Of a stretch of 64,000 bases of DNA, positions 36,512-45,129 are shown piece after piece. Location: contig JACRFB010000046.1 in the NCBI GenBank assembly GCA_016218045.1, forward strand, positions 1 to 64,000, written 5' to 3'. The notes under the pieces were generated by a model. That model ran no database searches. It worked only from the letters and a program-made list of their open reading frames with translations, and was not told the origin of the DNA. Each line of letters opens with the position of its first letter. Position 1 is the first letter of the stretch. The DNA is from Ignavibacteriota bacterium. Lineage in GTDB: Bacteria; Bacteroidota; Ignavibacteria; SZUA-365. The position numbers were made by a program, and so were the translations under genes.

Positions 36512-36800
36512 AATGCCGCCCGCTTCGCGGGCTCTCTGCGATTCGATGCCAGGCCGTTTCCCACGCCTCACGGCGTGGGTTGGTGAATGTCGCCCGCTTC
36601 GCGGGCTCTCTGCGATTCGATGCCAGGCCGTTCCCCACGCCTCACGGCGTGGGTTGGTGAATGTCGCCCGCTTCGCGGGCTCTCTGCGATTCGATGCCGG
36701 GCCGTTCCCCACGCCTCACGGCGTGGGTTGGTGAATGCCGCCCGCTTCGCGGGCTCTCTGCGATTCGATGATGGGCCGTTCCCCACGCCTCACGGCGGAG
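36512..36800. repeat. Right-type REP units (74 bp x 4)
   Basis: Units begin at 36512, 36586, 36660 and 36734, 74 bases apart, with the GCCCGCTTCGCGGGC hairpin and the CCACGCCTCACGGCGTGG hairpin. The last unit breaks off after CACGGCG. They lie upstream of the transposase and match the six units at 30651-31056. Confidence 0.92.
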
Positions 36801-37070
36801 AGCTAGGTAGATGGTAGCAGGTAGTTGGTAGATGGTAGCTTGGTCTACTCTATCCGCGTGAGGAGACAGGATACAGGAGACAGGAGTGTATCGAATCACG
36901 GTCTGTCTCCTGACTCCTTCATCCTGTATCCTCACACTCCTTGTGTAGATTGGTCTACTCTGTCCGCGTGAGGAGACAGGAGACAGGAGGCAGGAGTGTA
37001 TTGAATCACGGTCTGTCTCCTGACTCCTTCATCCTGTATCCTCACACGAGTGTGACGGCGCAGCCGATGA
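36801..37070 (+). repeat. GGTAGAT array and two 110-bp palindromic units
   Basis: GGTAGATGGTAGC-type heptamers are followed by units starting at 36835 and 36945, exactly 110 bases apart. No gene on this strand ends just upstream, so this array is not stop-codon-linked. Confidence 0.85.
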
Positions 37071-37071
37071 T

Positions 37072-37198
37072 AGTCGGTAGATGGTGATGGTAGATGGTAG
37101 ATCGGTAGGGCGGTAGAAGTTGTGCAACTTTGCTACTTTACCCCTTTCCCCCTTCACCTCTTTCCCCCTTCACCTCTTTACCTCTTTACCCCTTTGCG
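37072..37198. repeat. GTAGATG tract and pyrimidine-rich CCCTTCACCTCTTT array
   Basis: A short GTAGATGG tract passes into ACTTTGCTACTTT. It is followed by C/T-rich units that are the reverse complement of the GTAAAGGGG family at 27735. It ends 10 bases before the ATG at 37209, so it would form the leader region of that gene. Confidence 0.8.
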
Positions 37199-37208
37199 AT
37201 ATTCTCCT

Positions 37209-37790
37209 ATGGAATCAGAAAGAGAGGGCCTGGAATACATCCTTACGCATGCGTACAAACGCGACATGATCGTGTATATGGAGACGCATCCGGGGGCGTT
37301 TCGTGAGGCAGTGGAACTGGCGCTGGGCGACACACAGCCGTTGTCGTGGCGCGCGGCGTGGCTGCTGGTGGACTGCATTCGCACTGACGACCCGCGTCTG
37401 CGCAAACATATCGGACGTATCATCGCCGCAGTGCCGGGCAAAAAGGACGGCCATCAACGCGAGCTGCTCAAGTTACTCCAGCGCGTGACTCTGAGAGGCC
37501 GACACGAGGGGGATGCGTTCGACCTCTGTGTCACCCTGTGGCAGAACATACAGGCGCAGCCCTCCGTGCGTATCAATGCGCTGATGCTGCTTGTGTCAGT
37601 CGCGCGGCGGCATCCCGCGCTGTCGCGCGAGATCGTTTTCCTGAGCCAGGACCGTTACCTCGACACACTTTCGGGACCGGTGCGGAAATCTGTTGCGCGC
37701 ATACTCACGGGGCTCAATAAGGAGTCTGGCGAGAGGCGAGCACGGCACGTTGGGAAGAACACAAACCCGGCCCGCCTGGACGATGAGTGA
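37209..37790 (+). CDS. Hypothetical HEAT-like helical protein
   Basis: A 193-residue cytosolic protein has no signal peptide. The sequence is almost wholly predicted helical (FREAVELALGDTQPLSWRAA, SVRINALMLLVSVARRHPAL), a spacing suggestive of HEAT/ARM-like repeats. I do not recognise a family or active site. The start is the first ATG after the pyrimidine-rich array; no good Shine-Dalgarno is seen. It is convergent with the propeller gene that ends at 37974. Confidence 0.72.
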   Translation: MESEREGLEYILTHAYKRDMIVYMETHPGAFREAVELALGDTQPLSWRAAWLLVDCIRTDDPRLRKHIGRIIAAVPGKKDGHQRELLKLLQRVTLRGRHEGDAFDLCVTLWQNIQAQPSVRINALMLLVSVARRHPALSREIVFLSQDRYLDTLSGPVRKSVARILTGLNKESGERRARHVGKNTNPARLDDE

Positions 37791-37973
37791 GACGTATGCG
37801 GGAGCTTGTGCATCGAATCGGCGCGCCGAAGCGGAGCGGCAATAACACATGTGCGATGCGGGTCGACTGCCTGTACATCGCTGCCGTTAGCGAGAGTGGT
37901 TTCATGTTTCCGCAGCGCAACGCGGCCGTGTATCCCACGTGTACTGGTCCGTGTGCTGGATGAGGCCGAAAAC

Positions 37974-40082
37974 TCAGCGAAGCACGAACAATCGAGTGAA
38001 CTGGTGCGTCGGGGTGGAGAGAATGCAGATGTACAAACCGCGCGCGAGGAACTCGGCGTCCAATGGTACCACATGCCGGCCACGGGGATACATGGAGGAC
38101 GATAGGAGCGATATGTGCCGTCCCGCCTGGTCGAGCAGGAATAGTTCGACAGGTGTATCGTGCTCAAGCTGGAACGCAACACTGGCGCGTTCGTGAACGG
38201 GATGGGGATACAATTCCAGTATCGTGGGAGTGTCAGAGACTGGATGAGGTTCTTCGACGCCGACGATCAGGCGGTCGAGGTTGCATCGAAGGATGCCGCC
38301 GTTCGTTCCGATCAGAAGCACGCTGTCGAGTGAAATAAATGCGCTCACTGTCGTCCGTGCAAATGGTAACACGATCGACCACTTGAGCCACGACGCCGCT
38401 GATGTGTCGTGGAAGGAACTGTACCAAAATCCGGCCACTCCCCCGTAGTACATTCCGATGGAGGAAAATCCGACGGCGCGGCCGGCAGACCATGGGACTT
38501 CTGCGCCACCTTCCCACCGCTGTCCGCGAAGAGTGAACTGGTTGAGTGCGTAGAATCCGCCATCGCCGCAGGACGCAATTGTATTCCTCGTTGCAGTGAT
38601 TGCGCGGATCTTATGCTCTGCAGTGCAAATCTGCGACCACGTGCTGCCTCTGTCAACGGATCGAAAAATCTTCCCCTCGTGTGCTCCGGCAAACAGTCCG
38701 AGCTGTGATCGGGCCGTTCCGGTGATGCGGTGAACGGGGAGGGAGGATTCGTACCATGTTGTTCCACCGTCGCTGCTCATGTACGATGCTTCCTCCGTTC
38801 CCGCAAACACTCTGGCCCCGGCCACGTCGCTGTCCACCGCCACCAGCGAGTGGATGCGCGATGACGAGAGTGCCGGATTCTGTACTGGCCAGGATCGCCC
38901 ACCGTCGGTAGACAGGTAGATGCCCTCGTCCCACACGCTGGCAAACAGATTCGGACCTTGTGCGGCGAGCGATGTGATACGACCGCTCCAAGGTGTGGGC
39001 GTTCGAAGCCAGTTGTTTCCACGATCAGTGGAGGTCAGGAGCGCGCCGTTCGACAGACCCGCATGCACGATGGAATCGATCAGACAGTACGTAAGCACCT
39101 GGATGTCGGCGAGTGACGAATCTGTGGCTTTCCACGTTCTTCTATCCGTACTGGTGTACAATCCTTCTTGTTCCAATCCGAGGAGGAGTCCGCGAGGTGT
39201 CTGCAGAAGTGCTCTCACATTGGGGAATGGCGGAAGGCCTGCATTAAACGTCGTCCATGTACGACCGATGTCCGTGCTGCGATACAACCCGTTGGATTCA
39301 CTGCCAACAATCAGAGTATCACCTGACGCGTGGATGAAATTCACAGTTGGAATGCTCATCGCATCCACGACTATATTCCATGATAAACCCGCATCAATTG
39401 ACCGAAATACTCCTCCAGCGGGATGGCCGGCAAATATTACTCCCCCAGTCGTCGCGAACGAAAACGATCTGTTATCCTCCTTCATCGAGACCATCTCGCT
39501 CCAAGTGGACCCCGCATCAGTACTTCGATACAGGTGTTTCGGTTGTCCGGCGACTATGACTGAATCGGATAGGAACAAAGCGTTTACGCCAAGCCCCACA
39601 AAGCCATATGAAATGCAATTCCAATGCAATCCGCCATCGCGCGACACAAACACACCGAGCGAGGTGGCCGAATACATGAGTGGACCTGAAACGAGGATTT
39701 TGTAGATCGAATTTTTCGGCATATCCGTGGGAACCGTATTCCATTGCCCGTCGTGCCGTGTCCTGAGAATGATTCCTCCTCCCGAAGGACTGTCTCTGAT
39801 ACCGATGACGAGATACGAATCCACAGCTACCACTGAAGCGAGTTGATATATGGAGTCCAGTACCATATTCCAGCTCGCGCCGAAATCCGAAGAATGGATA
39901 ACCTTTCGGCTTCCGGTCGCGACGTACATGTTCGAATCTTGCACCGCGATGCTGACGATTTCGATTGTTGGCGGCGGGACACCTGCGACAAGATTCGTCA
40001 CCACCTGGGCATTCGCGCTGAGGGAGAGAATAGCACAAATAACAGAAATCGGAGCGAGGTACCTCCCGTGAGAGGACGACAT
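37974..40082 (-). CDS. Secreted Asp-box (Ycf48-like) beta-propeller with T9SS sorting domain
   Basis: A 702-residue protein has a leader (about 1-25, ending SANAQ). At least nine Asp-box repeats follow (SSDFGASW, SRDGGLHW, STDAGSTW, STDIGRTW, STDRGNNW, STDGGRSW, SSDGGTTW, SVDRGSTW among them), enough for a long or double propeller. The C-terminal sorting domain carries LYPHPVHERASVAFQL and LARGLYICILS. AGGAGA about 6 bases upstream supports ATG 40082. The function is probably binding or adhesion; no enzyme site is visible. Confidence 0.87.
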   Translation of the reverse strand: MSSSHGRYLAPISVICAILSLSANAQVVTNLVAGVPPPTIEIVSIAVQDSNMYVATGSRKVIHSSDFGASWNMVLDSIYQLASVVAVDSYLVIGIRDSPSGGGIILRTRHDGQWNTVPTDMPKNSIYKILVSGPLMYSATSLGVFVSRDGGLHWNCISYGFVGLGVNALFLSDSVIVAGQPKHLYRSTDAGSTWSEMVSMKEDNRSFSFATTGGVIFAGHPAGGVFRSIDAGLSWNIVVDAMSIPTVNFIHASGDTLIVGSESNGLYRSTDIGRTWTTFNAGLPPFPNVRALLQTPRGLLLGLEQEGLYTSTDRRTWKATDSSLADIQVLTYCLIDSIVHAGLSNGALLTSTDRGNNWLRTPTPWSGRITSLAAQGPNLFASVWDEGIYLSTDGGRSWPVQNPALSSSRIHSLVAVDSDVAGARVFAGTEEASYMSSDGGTTWYESSLPVHRITGTARSQLGLFAGAHEGKIFRSVDRGSTWSQICTAEHKIRAITATRNTIASCGDGGFYALNQFTLRGQRWEGGAEVPWSAGRAVGFSSIGMYYGGVAGFWYSSFHDTSAASWLKWSIVLPFARTTVSAFISLDSVLLIGTNGGILRCNLDRLIVGVEEPHPVSDTPTILELYPHPVHERASVAFQLEHDTPVELFLLDQAGRHISLLSSSMYPRGRHVVPLDAEFLARGLYICILSTPTHQFTRLFVLR

Positions 40083-40296
40083 GGCATTCTCCTCAATGTG
40101 TGTCCGTACATGACAGTGTACCGAGAATACTCGTGGCGCACAAGTGTATTTTAAGTTTCCCGCGCACTCGTTTTCGCGAAAAAAATTTCAAATCCGTGAA
40201 TTTTCGTGATTGAAGCCGGGAAGGGATGGGACTACTTTGTGGCTAATCAGAGACTGCGATCTCGTGTCGCAGGGACAACACAGCAGAGAGACGTTC

Positions 40297-43200
40297 ATGA
40301 AGCAACAATGTGACGGAAAGTACTTTTTCCACCGAGCGGGATCACCGGTGCGAATCCTCATCACGCTTCTGCCCGTGTTGTACACGTGTGTCGTATCCGC
40401 TGCCCCGCTTCGGATCGATGGTGATGGCGGTGTGGTGGCGCCCGGGCTCTTCGTGCCGAGCGCCGCGCCTGCGGACGGATCGGGTCTTCAGACCAGCCGT
40501 TTCTTCCGCATCGATACAACAGCCTTCGACAGATGGAATCCCGAACCCGGCACACATCTAATCATTCCCGACGTTCCACTCGCCGACGGCCGCGTTGCAC
40601 GTGTCCACGCCGAGCGCTTCACCCTGCTTGCAGGAAACGCGGAATTACGGATCAATAATGCTGATTCTTTCACACCCGAACGACACATTCTCCTCACCGG
40701 AGAAATCGACGGTGAACCCGGTTCACACGTGTACCTCGCGGTTTTCCGCCACGCCGTGTTCGGGTATGTGCGGCGCGCCGATGGATCACGCGCCGTGTAC
40801 GCGCCTACCGGTCCGCGGAGCAGGCTCTGCGCGGTGACACCCGAACAGAATCTCCGGGCGCCCGGCCCCCCGCCGCAATGTCACGCGGAACAGTTGCCCG
40901 AGTATCGTGCGGAGGAACTGCGCCTGCTGCTTCCGCAGGAGCCCGCCTCGATGCGCAAGGGCGGCAACAGCACACAGGGTTCGGCGATCCGCCTCAATCT
41001 CGCGGTGGAGTGCGACTACAACTATTACCAGTTGAACGGTTCGAGCACAAGCGGCGCCAGCTCCTATGCCATCGCCATCTACGGCGCGGTAAGCGACATC
41101 TATCGACAGGACGCGGGCATTGTGTGGTATATCTCGTACATGAATGTGTGGACGTCGAACGGACCGTACCCCGGTCCCTCGGCCGACAGTCTTCTGACAC
41201 AGGTCCGCCGCTACTGGCTCGCGAATCATGCATCGCGGCCGCGCGCGGCAGTGCAGTTGCTGCACGGATCGGGCATAGGCGGACTGGCATGGGTCAACGT
41301 CCTCTGCAACAATCAAAACGGGTATTCCGTGGCAGGAGTCAACGGCGGCTTCTCGTATCCGTACTCCGGCTATATCTGGGATCTCGACGTCTGCGCCCAT
41401 GAACTCGGGCATGGAGTGGGGTCGCCGCACACACACAGTTGTTCGTGGAATCCGGCCGTCGACTCGTGTTACAACGCCGAGGGCACCTGCTATTCGGGCA
41501 CCAATCCCATACACGGCACCATCATGAGTTATTGCCATCTCACGAGTATGGGCACGGAGCTGCGTTTCCATACACGTGTGGCCACGCTGCTCACCTCGCG
41601 CGCGAACAGCGCCTCGTGCAAAATCACACAGTCCGTCCCCGACGTCAACGCGGGCGCCGACCGCTACACCTGCGCGGGCACGCCGGTCACCATCGGCAAC
41701 GCTGCTACAAGCGGCCTGCCACCGTATACGTACTACTGGTGGCCCTCGACCGGACTCTCCGGCACAAGCGTTGCGCAGCCGCAGGCCAATCCGTCGCTCG
41801 AGACGCTGTATCATGTGCAGGTGACCGATGCCAACGGCTTCCGGGCCTACGACAGCGTGCTTGTGAGTCCGTCGCTGCCGCCGCTGGCCGATGCGGGATT
41901 CGACGGCACCTACTGCCACGGTATCGCGCTGACCATCGGCGGCGCACCGAGCGCGAGCGCGGGCACACCACCGTACACGTATGTATGGACTCCATCCGCG
42001 GGGCTCAGCTCGGCCTCGGTTGCGAATCCCGCCGCGTCACCCTCTGTGTCGACCACCTACCGCCTCCTTGTTACCGACGCCCACGGCTGCAGCGCCGCTG
42101 ATTCGATACGTGTGAGCGTGGGCAGCGCATTGACCGTGGATGCGGGAATGGATCGCACGATCTGTTACAACACGACCACGGTGATCGGCGGACCCCCCGT
42201 GGGTGGAACACCGCCGTTTACGTATGTGTGGACACCGTCCGCCGGACTCAACGACGCGACGGCCGAGACGCCCGTCGCATCACCACTCACAAGCACCACC
42301 TATCACGTGGCGGTGACGGATGCCAACGGCTGCGGCGCAACGGACACGGTGCGCATCACCGTCGACAATCCATCGAATCAATCGCTGGTGTGGACCGGAG
42401 CGGTGAACAGCGACTGGGGCACACGAGGAAATTGGGACGTACCCTGCGCCGTGCCCGGCACAGGTACACATGTGACCATTCCTTCGGGAACAGTGTCACC
42501 GGAGAATATCCCGGCGGTGACACTCGGCAGTCTTTCCATCGCCAACAGTCAGCCGATGATACTCTCCCTGCCGATGACCGTCGCAGGGACGCTCGCGCTG
42601 CAATCCGGCAGCATCGTGCTGAATGGCGCGGACCTCACCATCGGTTCGAGCGGATCGATCACCGGCGCCAACTCGTCGAACCTCATCGTCACGAACGACA
42701 CGGGCAAACTGCGTCAGAACGCTGTGGGCGCGGGTGCGCGCACGGGCGGCATCCTGTTTCCCGTCGGTCCCGCGGCCATGAAGTACACCCCCGTGGTCAT
42801 CACAAACAGCGGCACGGCGGACGCACTCTCGGTGCGTGTCGAGGCCGCTGCGCGCGCGCGCGGTATGGCCGGCGCCGCACTCGCGGATCACGCGGTGAAC
42901 CTGAGCTGGCACATCGCCGAGGCGCATCTGGGCGGATCAAACATCACACTCGTCCTGCAGTGGAATGCGAACGACGAGCTGCCCTTGTTCGACCGCAGCC
43001 GCGCATATATCAGCAGGCATAACGGCAACTTCTGGACTCCCGCCTCGCAGCCCGGTTCCGCGGCCGGATCCGATCCCTACACAAGCACCGCAACCGGCGT
43101 GATGTACACGGGCACATTCAGCGTCGGCGATGCCTTGTCTCCGCTGCCCGTAGAATTCCTGAGTCTCTCCGCTCATCCCCGAGGCGGGATTGTCACACTG

Positions 43201-43698
43201 CGGTGGTCAACCGCCGGTGAACGTCATAGCGCGGGCTTCGCGATTGAGCGCCGCACCGATGCGGAGTGGCGTACGCTCGGATTTGTGCCGTCGTCCGCTG
43301 CCGGGCGCGGCGCCTACAGTTTCGACGACACGGCGCCCGTGTTGGGCCGAGCGGCGTACCGGTTGCGGCAGATCGACATCGACGGAGCGGAAGTGCTCTC
43401 GCCCGTTGTGGAAATCGACGACAACATGGCGCTGCCCGCACATCCTTCGTTGCAGGTGTACCCCCATCCCGTGTCGACACAGGCCACCGTGCGGCTCGTG
43501 ATGCCCGACGCCGGCCGCGCAACCGTCACACTGCATGAAACATTGGGCCGCGAGGTAGTACGCCTGTTCGATGCGGTGCAGCTCGAAGCGGGCGCACACA
43601 CGGCAACTCTCAAAGCCGAGCAGCTTCCGCGCGGCATCTACCACATGAGACTCGAGGCCGCCGGCACAACGCTCGTACGTCTGTTGATACTCGACTGA
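40297..43698 (+). CDS. Secreted metzincin metalloprotease with PKD-like repeats and T9SS sorting domain
   Basis: This 1,133-residue predicted extracellular zinc protease has a leader in the first ~40 residues (LITLLPVLYTCVVSAAP). A propeptide-like region with RRADGSRAVYAP is followed by a catalytic domain with HELGHGVGSPH at about 368-378, the metzincin HExxHxxGxxH motif, and a following SYCH turn near the Met-turn position. Three PKD/SprB-like repeats follow (GTPPYTYVWTPSAGLSSASV and relatives), then a beta-rich region and the sorting domain (YPHPVSTQATVRLV, RGIYHMRLEAAG). ATG 40297 precedes the leader; the frame extends upstream to 40210 without a ribosome site. Confidence 0.9.
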   Translation: MKQQCDGKYFFHRAGSPVRILITLLPVLYTCVVSAAPLRIDGDGGVVAPGLFVPSAAPADGSGLQTSRFFRIDTTAFDRWNPEPGTHLIIPDVPLADGRVARVHAERFTLLAGNAELRINNADSFTPERHILLTGEIDGEPGSHVYLAVFRHAVFGYVRRADGSRAVYAPTGPRSRLCAVTPEQNLRAPGPPPQCHAEQLPEYRAEELRLLLPQEPASMRKGGNSTQGSAIRLNLAVECDYNYYQLNGSSTSGASSYAIAIYGAVSDIYRQDAGIVWYISYMNVWTSNGPYPGPSADSLLTQVRRYWLANHASRPRAAVQLLHGSGIGGLAWVNVLCNNQNGYSVAGVNGGFSYPYSGYIWDLDVCAHELGHGVGSPHTHSCSWNPAVDSCYNAEGTCYSGTNPIHGTIMSYCHLTSMGTELRFHTRVATLLTSRANSASCKITQSVPDVNAGADRYTCAGTPVTIGNAATSGLPPYTYYWWPSTGLSGTSVAQPQANPSLETLYHVQVTDANGFRAYDSVLVSPSLPPLADAGFDGTYCHGIALTIGGAPSASAGTPPYTYVWTPSAGLSSASVANPAASPSVSTTYRLLVTDAHGCSAADSIRVSVGSALTVDAGMDRTICYNTTTVIGGPPVGGTPPFTYVWTPSAGLNDATAETPVASPLTSTTYHVAVTDANGCGATDTVRITVDNPSNQSLVWTGAVNSDWGTRGNWDVPCAVPGTGTHVTIPSGTVSPENIPAVTLGSLSIANSQPMILSLPMTVAGTLALQSGSIVLNGADLTIGSSGSITGANSSNLIVTNDTGKLRQNAVGAGARTGGILFPVGPAAMKYTPVVITNSGTADALSVRVEAAARARGMAGAALADHAVNLSWHIAEAHLGGSNITLVLQWNANDELPLFDRSRAYISRHNGNFWTPASQPGSAAGSDPYTSTATGVMYTGTFSVGDALSPLPVEFLSLSAHPRGGIVTLRWSTAGERHSAGFAIERRTDAEWRTLGFVPSSAAGRGAYSFDDTAPVLGRAAYRLRQIDIDGAEVLSPVVEIDDNMALPAHPSLQVYPHPVSTQATVRLVMPDAGRATVTLHETLGREVVRLFDAVQLEAGAHTATLKAEQLPRGIYHMRLEAAGTTLVRLLILD

Positions 43699-43878
43699 CC
43701 CGCGGGACACCGCAGCGAGGACTGCAACACGCCGCGCAGACTGCCGCGTATCGCGCGGACAGCCATCAGCCGCGATGTACCACACGACGTGTGATACGGC
43801 GCGTGACGTGTTGTTTTTCCCGATGCAGGGATTCAGGATATTTGTATCCGATCATACACAGACAGTAGAGGAGATCCC

Positions 43879-44904
43879 ATGAGTTCCTGCAGCATAGAGG
43901 TGCGTCCCGAGGGAGGGAAGTCGGTGTTTGTCGGCGGGGCAACGATGCGCGGAAGTTTGGTGCTGCGCGCGACAAGCGCCTGCACGGTGCGCGGCGTGGA
44001 TCTGCGGCTGCGTTGGGAGACGTCGGGCCGCGGCAACACGGTGCGGGGAAAAACCGATGAAGTGCGCGTCGGTGAACCCTTCGAGCTGCAGGAGGGCGAC
44101 GAGCGTGTATTTCGTTTCGAGCTGCCGCTGCCCGAGAGTCCGATCAGTTACTCCGGAAAGTTGTTCGCCGTGCAATGGGTGTTGTCGGCGGAGGTTGATG
44201 TCGCCATGGGGCTCAATCCCGACATCGATATGCCTTTCGAACTGATCGCGGCAGAGCGCGCAGGCGAGGGCGTGCTCGGCCCCTCGTTCAACCGCGAGGC
44301 GTTGCAGCGAGCCCAGCGTGTGAGCACAGGGTCGCGCATGATCTGGTCCATCGTCGCGGGAATCATTTTCGCCGCGGTGTTTATTCTCGTGGGCGCGCTC
44401 TCGCCGAATTGGGATCATCCCTCGAGTGAGGACATCCTCTACGGCGCCGGATTTTTCCTTCTCGCGCTTGTGGGATTCGTGCTCATCGCGGGCGGCGCCA
44501 TACAGAGCAGGATGCGCGGCCAGATGCAGGCATCCCTGCGCAATCCCTTGTTGCGCCGCGGTGAGACGCTGCAGGCCGCAGTCACATTTACGCCGCGCCG
44601 CACCGTGCGCGTCGAGTATGCAACGGTGCGCCTCGAACTTCGGGAACACACGCGGCGCCAGGCGGGCAAGTCGACACATGTACATAAACATCCCGTGTAC
44701 GCCGACGAGCACCGCATCCGCGTGGGCGAGGAATTGCCCGCCGGTGTGCCGCGCGAGTTGTTCGCGCAGATGACAGTACCCCCCGACCAGCCACAATCGA
44801 TTTGTGTTCGCGACAACGAGCTGGAATGGCGCGCGACGGTGCGGCTCGAATTTTCATCCGGCCGACCGATCGAGATGGAGTATCCGATTGCGGTGTTGCC
44901 GTAG
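43879..44904 (+). CDS. Arrestin-like membrane protein (split by two TM helices)
   Basis: A 341-residue protein with no signal peptide. Residues 1-130 resemble an arrestin or Spo0M-like beta sandwich (VFVGGATMRGSLVLRATSAC, RFELPLPESPISYSGKLFAV). Two hydrophobic helices follow (IWSIVAGIIFAAVFILVGAL and GAGFFLLALVGFVLIAGGAI), then a second beta domain with RRGETLQAAVTFTPRRT and QMTVPPDQPQS. Both beta domains would face the same side of the membrane. The function is unknown. AGGAG 7 bases upstream supports the start. The TAG stop runs into a G-rich array. Confidence 0.7.
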   Translation: MSSCSIEVRPEGGKSVFVGGATMRGSLVLRATSACTVRGVDLRLRWETSGRGNTVRGKTDEVRVGEPFELQEGDERVFRFELPLPESPISYSGKLFAVQWVLSAEVDVAMGLNPDIDMPFELIAAERAGEGVLGPSFNREALQRAQRVSTGSRMIWSIVAGIIFAAVFILVGALSPNWDHPSSEDILYGAGFFLLALVGFVLIAGGAIQSRMRGQMQASLRNPLLRRGETLQAAVTFTPRRTVRVEYATVRLELREHTRRQAGKSTHVHKHPVYADEHRIRVGEELPAGVPRELFAQMTVPPDQPQSICVRDNELEWRATVRLEFSSGRPIEMEYPIAVLP

Positions 44905-45020
44905 GAGCTAGGATCTAGGAGATAGGATCTAGGAGTGGGGGTGGGGAGTAGGGAGTAGGGAGTGGGGAGTTGGAGTGGGGAGTGGGGAGTGGGGAGTAGG
45001 GAGTAGGGAGTAGGGAGTAA
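44905..45020 (+). repeat. CTAGGAT and GGGAGTA heptanucleotide array
   Basis: TAGGATCTAGGAG-type heptamers begin at the TAG stop and pass into GGGGAGT/AGGGAGT units. It is G-rich on the arrestin-like gene's coding strand and fits the simple G-quadruplex pattern. Confidence 0.9.
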
Positions 45021-45129
45021 AATAGCAGTCTCCTGTCTCCTGTATCCTGTCTCCTCACACACGCCGAGTAGATCAACCTACCTATCTACCATCTACCAAC
45101 TACCCATCTACCAACTACCCATCTACAAA
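45021..45129 (-). repeat. GGTAGAT / GGAGACA array behind the Rieske gene
   Basis: On the minus strand the TAG stop of the Rieske gene is followed by GTAGATGGGTAGTTGG heptamers, a short hairpin (GGTTGATCTACTC) and GGAGACAGGATACAGG units. It is G-rich on the minus strand and meets the opposite-polarity array at about 45.02 kb. Confidence 0.88.

Noticed and set aside
40130-40210. Possible tRNA or small RNA in the spacer before the metalloprotease gene
   Set aside because: No TTCGANTCC-type T arm or acceptor pairing was found. The only such structure in the window is in ssrA.
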